From JAQBZY01 sp038117205 (GTDB lineage: Bacteria > Pseudomonadota > Alphaproteobacteria > Rhodospirillales > Casp-alpha2): a stretch of DNA of 64,000 nucleotides. The position numbers and the translations under genes are program-made. Of this stretch, positions 61,457 to 64,000 are shown piece after piece (within the stretch, counting starts at the first letter, position 1; each line of letters starts with the position of its first letter). Where the stretch lies: NCBI GenBank assembly GCA_038117205.1, contig JAYOFL010000003.1, positions 1 to 64,000 of the forward strand, in the 5' to 3' direction. The notes under the pieces are model-generated. The model was not told the origin of the DNA and ran no database searches. It worked only from the letters and a program-made list of their open reading frames with translations.

Positions 61457-62650
61457 TTAGGCCTTACCCTTGAGGGCGTCGCCGAGATAGGCGGCGGCGG
61501 CCTGCACGCCGCCCTCGCCATGCGGCATGCCGATGGCGCGCATGGAAATCTCGATCGACGCCAGCGTCCCCATGGTCATGGGGGCGTTGACGTGGCCCAT
61601 GTGGGCGATGCGGAACGCCTTGCCAGCGAGCGCGCCAATACCGATGCCGACGGTGACGCCGCAGTGTTCCTGACAGTATTTCAGCATCGGCGCCGGATCG
61701 ACGCCGTCGTGCATCCTGACCGTCGTGACGGAGGCGGAGCGTTCCGCCGGCGTCGGCACGTTGAATTCGAAGCAGCCGCCGTCGCTCCAACGCGCGACCG
61801 CCGCCCGCACGGCGCCGGAAAGGAGCTCGTGGCGGCGGAAGATGTTCTCGAGCCCCTCGGCCAGGATCATGTCGAGGCTCTTGCGCAGCCCGAACAGCAG
61901 ATGCGACGGCGGCGTGCCGGCGTATTTCTGGTAGTGCTCGTTGCCGTTGCGCCGTGTCCAATCCCAGTAGGCGGTGCGGAGACCGGCCGTCTCGTGCACC
62001 TTCAAGGCCTTGGCGTTGGCGGCGACGAACGCGAGACCGGGCGGTGTCATCAATCCCTTCTGCGATCCCGTCACGGCGACGTCGACGCCCCACTCGTCCA
62101 TCTCGAACGGCATGGTGGCGAGCGAGGCGATGGCGTCGACCATCAGCAGCGCCCCGTGCCCGGCGGCGTCCATGGCGCGGCGGATCGCCGGGATGTCGTT
62201 GACGCAGCTCGACGCCGTGTCGATCTGCACCACCAGCACGGCCTTGATCTCGCCCTTCTTGTCGGCGCGCAGCCGTTCCTCGACCTTGGCCGGATCGACG
62301 GCGTTCCGCCAATCGCCCGGCAGCACCTCGACCTCGATACCCATGGTCTTGCCGGCCTCGCCCCAGCCGATGGCGAAGCGGCCGCTTTCCAGCACCAGCA
62401 CCTTGTCGCCCGGCGAGAACACGTTCGAAATCGCCGCTTCCCAGCCGCCGTGGCCGTTGCAGATGTAGATGTACGGATAGCCCGTGGTGCGGAAGATCTT
62501 CGGCAGGTCGGCGAGGACGCTGTCGGTGATGCGCCGCAACTCGCCGCCGTAGATTTCGATGGCCGGGCGGTGCATGGCGCTCAGGACTTCGTCGGGGATC
62601 GTCGTCGGACCGGGAATCGCGAGAATCTCGCGGCCGTTTCGTATCGTCAT
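61457..62650 (-). CDS. Alanine/serine-glyoxylate aminotransferase family protein
   Basis: The 397-residue class V aminotransferase begins with LAIPGPTTIPDEVLSAMHRP and contains NGHGGWEAAISNVFSPGDKV, VDAIASLATMPFEMDEWGVD and the PLP lysine in AVTGSQKGLMTPPGLAFV. These features fit the serine-glyoxylate / alanine-glyoxylate group used in the serine cycle or photorespiration-like glyoxylate removal. No serine-cycle partners are nearby. It has its own upstream gap and is probably a single gene. Confidence 0.87.
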   Translation of the reverse strand: MTIRNGREILAIPGPTTIPDEVLSAMHRPAIEIYGGELRRITDSVLADLPKIFRTTGYPYIYICNGHGGWEAAISNVFSPGDKVLVLESGRFAIGWGEAGKTMGIEVEVLPGDWRNAVDPAKVEERLRADKKGEIKAVLVVQIDTASSCVNDIPAIRRAMDAAGHGALLMVDAIASLATMPFEMDEWGVDVAVTGSQKGLMTPPGLAFVAANAKALKVHETAGLRTAYWDWTRRNGNEHYQKYAGTPPSHLLFGLRKSLDMILAEGLENIFRRHELLSGAVRAAVARWSDGGCFEFNVPTPAERSASVTTVRMHDGVDPAPMLKYCQEHCGVTVGIGIGALAGKAFRIAHMGHVNAPMTMGTLASIEISMRAIGMPHGEGGVQAAAAYLGDALKGKA

Positions 62651-62789
62651 GGTTTTCCGTCGCCTTTCCGTGCCTTGGCCGTCTCAAAGGTGCGCGATGA
62701 TTGATCGCCGGGCCGTGCTTGTCCAGGCCAGTCCTCGGGACGGTCGTCCGGAGCAACCCCTCGGGACACCAGTTCGGAACCGTTCGGTC

Positions 62790-62817
62790 TTGCCGCGCCC
62801 GGCCCGGACGCTAAAGT
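62790..62817 (+). promoter_or_regulatory. Candidate sigma-70-type promoter for the AIM24 gene
   Basis: TTGCCG (62790-62795), a 16-base spacer and TAAAGT (62812-62817) stand 26 bases before the ATG at 62844, with GGGGAGG as ribosome site. Match is moderate. Confidence 0.3.
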
Positions 62818-62843
62818 AGCCGGCAAATTTCGGGGAGGCTGCC

Positions 62844-63635
62844 ATGGCCCGCGACAGCCATGAGATCGACTATCAACTGCTCGGCAACGATATCCAGGTG
62901 GTCGAGATCGAACTCGATCCCGGCGAGACCGTGATCGCCGAGGCCGGCGCCATGAACTACATGGACGGCGGCGTCGCCTTCGAAACCCGCATGGGCGATG
63001 GCTCGAAGGCGAACCAGGGCATCTTCGGCAAGATGTTCGAGGCCGGCAAACGGGCGCCCACCGGCGAATCCCTCTTCATGACGCATTTCACCAACGAGGG
63101 TTCGGGCAAGCAGCGGGTCGCCTTCGCCGCCCCCTACCCCGGCCAGATCGTGCCGATCAATCTCACCGAGCACGGCGGCGAGCTGGTTTGTCAGAAGGAC
63201 GCGTTCCTCTGCGCCGCGCGCGGCACCCAGATCGACATCGTCTTCAACAAGCGGCTCGGCGCCGGCTTCTTCGGCGGCGAGGGGTTCATCCTGCAGAAAC
63301 TCAAGGGCGACGGCCTGGCCTTCGTCCATGCCGGCGGCACGGTCGTCAAGAAGCAGCTCTCAGGCGGCGAATTGCTGGTCGACACCGGCTGTCTGGTCGG
63401 CTTCACGACCGGCATCGACTACGACATCAAGCTGGCCGGCGGGCTCAAATCCATGATCTTCGGCGGCGAGGGCATCTTCCTCGCCCGTCTCAAGGGCACC
63501 GGCACCGTCTATCTGCAGAGCCTGCCGTTCTCGCGGCTGGCGGATCGCATCTATCAGGCGGCGGCGCATCTCGCCGGCAAGGACAAGGGGGAGGGATCGC
63601 TGCTCGGGCGCAAGCTCGACGGCGACAATTCATGA
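62844..63635 (+). CDS. AIM24/TIGR00266 family protein
   Basis: The 263-residue protein shows the family pattern IDYQLLGNDIQVVEIELDPG, ETVIAEAGAMNYMDGGVAFE, FLCAARGTQIDIVFNKRLGA, GEGFILQKLKGDG and a late GGEGIFLARLKGTGTVYLQS. The fold is a beta-rich trefoil-like barrel related to TRAP-like (trp RNA-binding) proteins; the molecular function is unknown in bacteria. Its last codons overlap the start of the GMC oxidoreductase (ATGA), a coupling without an obvious functional reason. Confidence 0.87.
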   Translation: MARDSHEIDYQLLGNDIQVVEIELDPGETVIAEAGAMNYMDGGVAFETRMGDGSKANQGIFGKMFEAGKRAPTGESLFMTHFTNEGSGKQRVAFAAPYPGQIVPINLTEHGGELVCQKDAFLCAARGTQIDIVFNKRLGAGFFGGEGFILQKLKGDGLAFVHAGGTVVKKQLSGGELLVDTGCLVGFTTGIDYDIKLAGGLKSMIFGGEGIFLARLKGTGTVYLQSLPFSRLADRIYQAAAHLAGKDKGEGSLLGRKLDGDNS

Positions 63636-64000
63636 GCATCGAATTCGATTACATCATCGTCGGCGGCGGCTCGGCGGGCTGCACGCTCGCCAACCGCCTG
63701 AGCGCGGAACCCAACGTCTCGGTCATGATGATCGAGGCCGGCGGCGAAGACAAAAACCCGTGGATCCACATCCCGGCCGGCTTCATCAAGACCATGGTCG
63801 ATCCGGGCGTGAACTGGCTGTTCGAGACCAAGCCGGAAGCCGGCACCGGCGACCGGCCGATCCCGATCCCGCGCGGCAAGGTGCTGGGCGGATCGAGCTC
63901 CATCAACGGCATGTTGTACGTGCGCGGCCAGGCCCGCGACTACGACGACTGGGCGCAGATGGGCAACCGCGGCTGGTCCTACGCCGACGTGCTGCCGTAT
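63632..64000 (+). CDS. GMC-family FAD oxidoreductase (choline dehydrogenase-like), N-terminal part
   Basis: About 123 residues are inside the window before the right edge. FDYIIVGGGSAGCTLANRLS is the FAD-binding site, IEAGG follows, and RGKVLGGSSSINGMLYVRGQ with YDDWAQMGNRGWSY is the GMC signature. Relatives oxidise choline or other alcohols with FAD. The catalytic His pair at the C-terminus is outside the window. Start ATG overlaps the AIM24 stop codon. Confidence 0.92.
   Translation, partial: MSIEFDYIIVGGGSAGCTLANRLSAEPNVSVMMIEAGGEDKNPWIHIPAGFIKTMVDPGVNWLFETKPEAGTGDRPIPIPRGKVLGGSSSINGMLYVRGQARDYDDWAQMGNRGWSYADVLPY

Noticed and set aside
1..64000. CRISPR arrays, rRNA, tRNA, transposases and phage genes
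   Set aside because: None was recognised on either strand; no regularly spaced repeats and no transposase-like proteins were seen by eye.

Overview
The window is GC-rich, tightly packed bacterial DNA whose gene content suggests a heterotrophic alphaproteobacterium. Pointers are a NasS/NasT nitrate-sensing pair, TRAP and TAXI-TRAP transporters each beside an FCD-type GntR regulator, a coxSML-type molybdenum hydroxylase with XdhC- and MocA-like maturation proteins, a potFGHI operon and a ccoS gene. I cannot name a genus. No rRNA, tRNA, CRISPR array or insertion sequence was recognised. The first ~960 bases look less GC-rich and carry the 3' end of a secretin gene.

Layout. 1-960: secretin 3' end and a terminator. 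963-2302: truncated nasS and intact nasT. 2469-4475: TPR-sulfotransferase. 4483-9014 (minus strand): a TRAP importer (receptor, fused DctQM permease), a 40-residue membrane protein that is easy to miss, and a creatinase-like M24 hydrolase. Divergent from this are a GntR regulator and a seven-gene catabolic operon, 9163-16723 (PhyH-type dioxygenase, Ldh2-type dehydrogenase, AtuA pair, PdxA2-like dehydrogenase, DUF1537 kinase, LLM flavin enzyme). 16672-17530: ccoS and a remnant of ccoI. 17602-25364: a HAD hydrolase, phnD-phnC-phnE-phnE, a second HAD phosphatase, glpD, a glpR-like regulator and hisE. 25408-34194: a Na/Pi-cotransporter homologue and the transglutaminase / ATP-grasp-alpha-E / transglutaminase trio, the first gene carrying an in-frame TAG. 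34202-37464: an SDR, a PcaC-like protein, and a type I secretion locus that has lost the 5' ends of two divergent genes. 37466-43696: a second GntR regulator, a TAXI-TRAP importer, an IlvD-type dehydratase and an RraA-type aldolase, which read as an acid-sugar pathway. 43703-47653: potFGHI. 47829-49958: an adenylate cyclase interrupted by an in-frame TAA. 50091-59223: a Tat-type esterase, an SDR, a D-amino-acid transaminase, a flavodoxin-like protein, coxG, and coxSML-xdhC-mocA. 59228-61448: a 10TM exporter homologue and oxyR. 61457-64000: an aminotransferase, an AIM24 protein and the start of a GMC oxidoreductase.

Two regulatory links stand out. The two GntR/TRAP loci, 29 kb apart, share a 14-bp near-identical palindrome (ACTAAWATATTAGT). 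The phnD and Na/Pi promoters, 9 kb apart, share TGTAA-N6-TTACA. In addition, all three importer operons that begin with the binding-protein gene place a strong GC-rich hairpin directly after it.

Five loci are broken: nasS, ccoI, the type I secretion pair, the long transglutaminase and the cyclase. This means either real gene decay and rearrangement or assembly/sequence errors, and the sequence alone cannot separate these.
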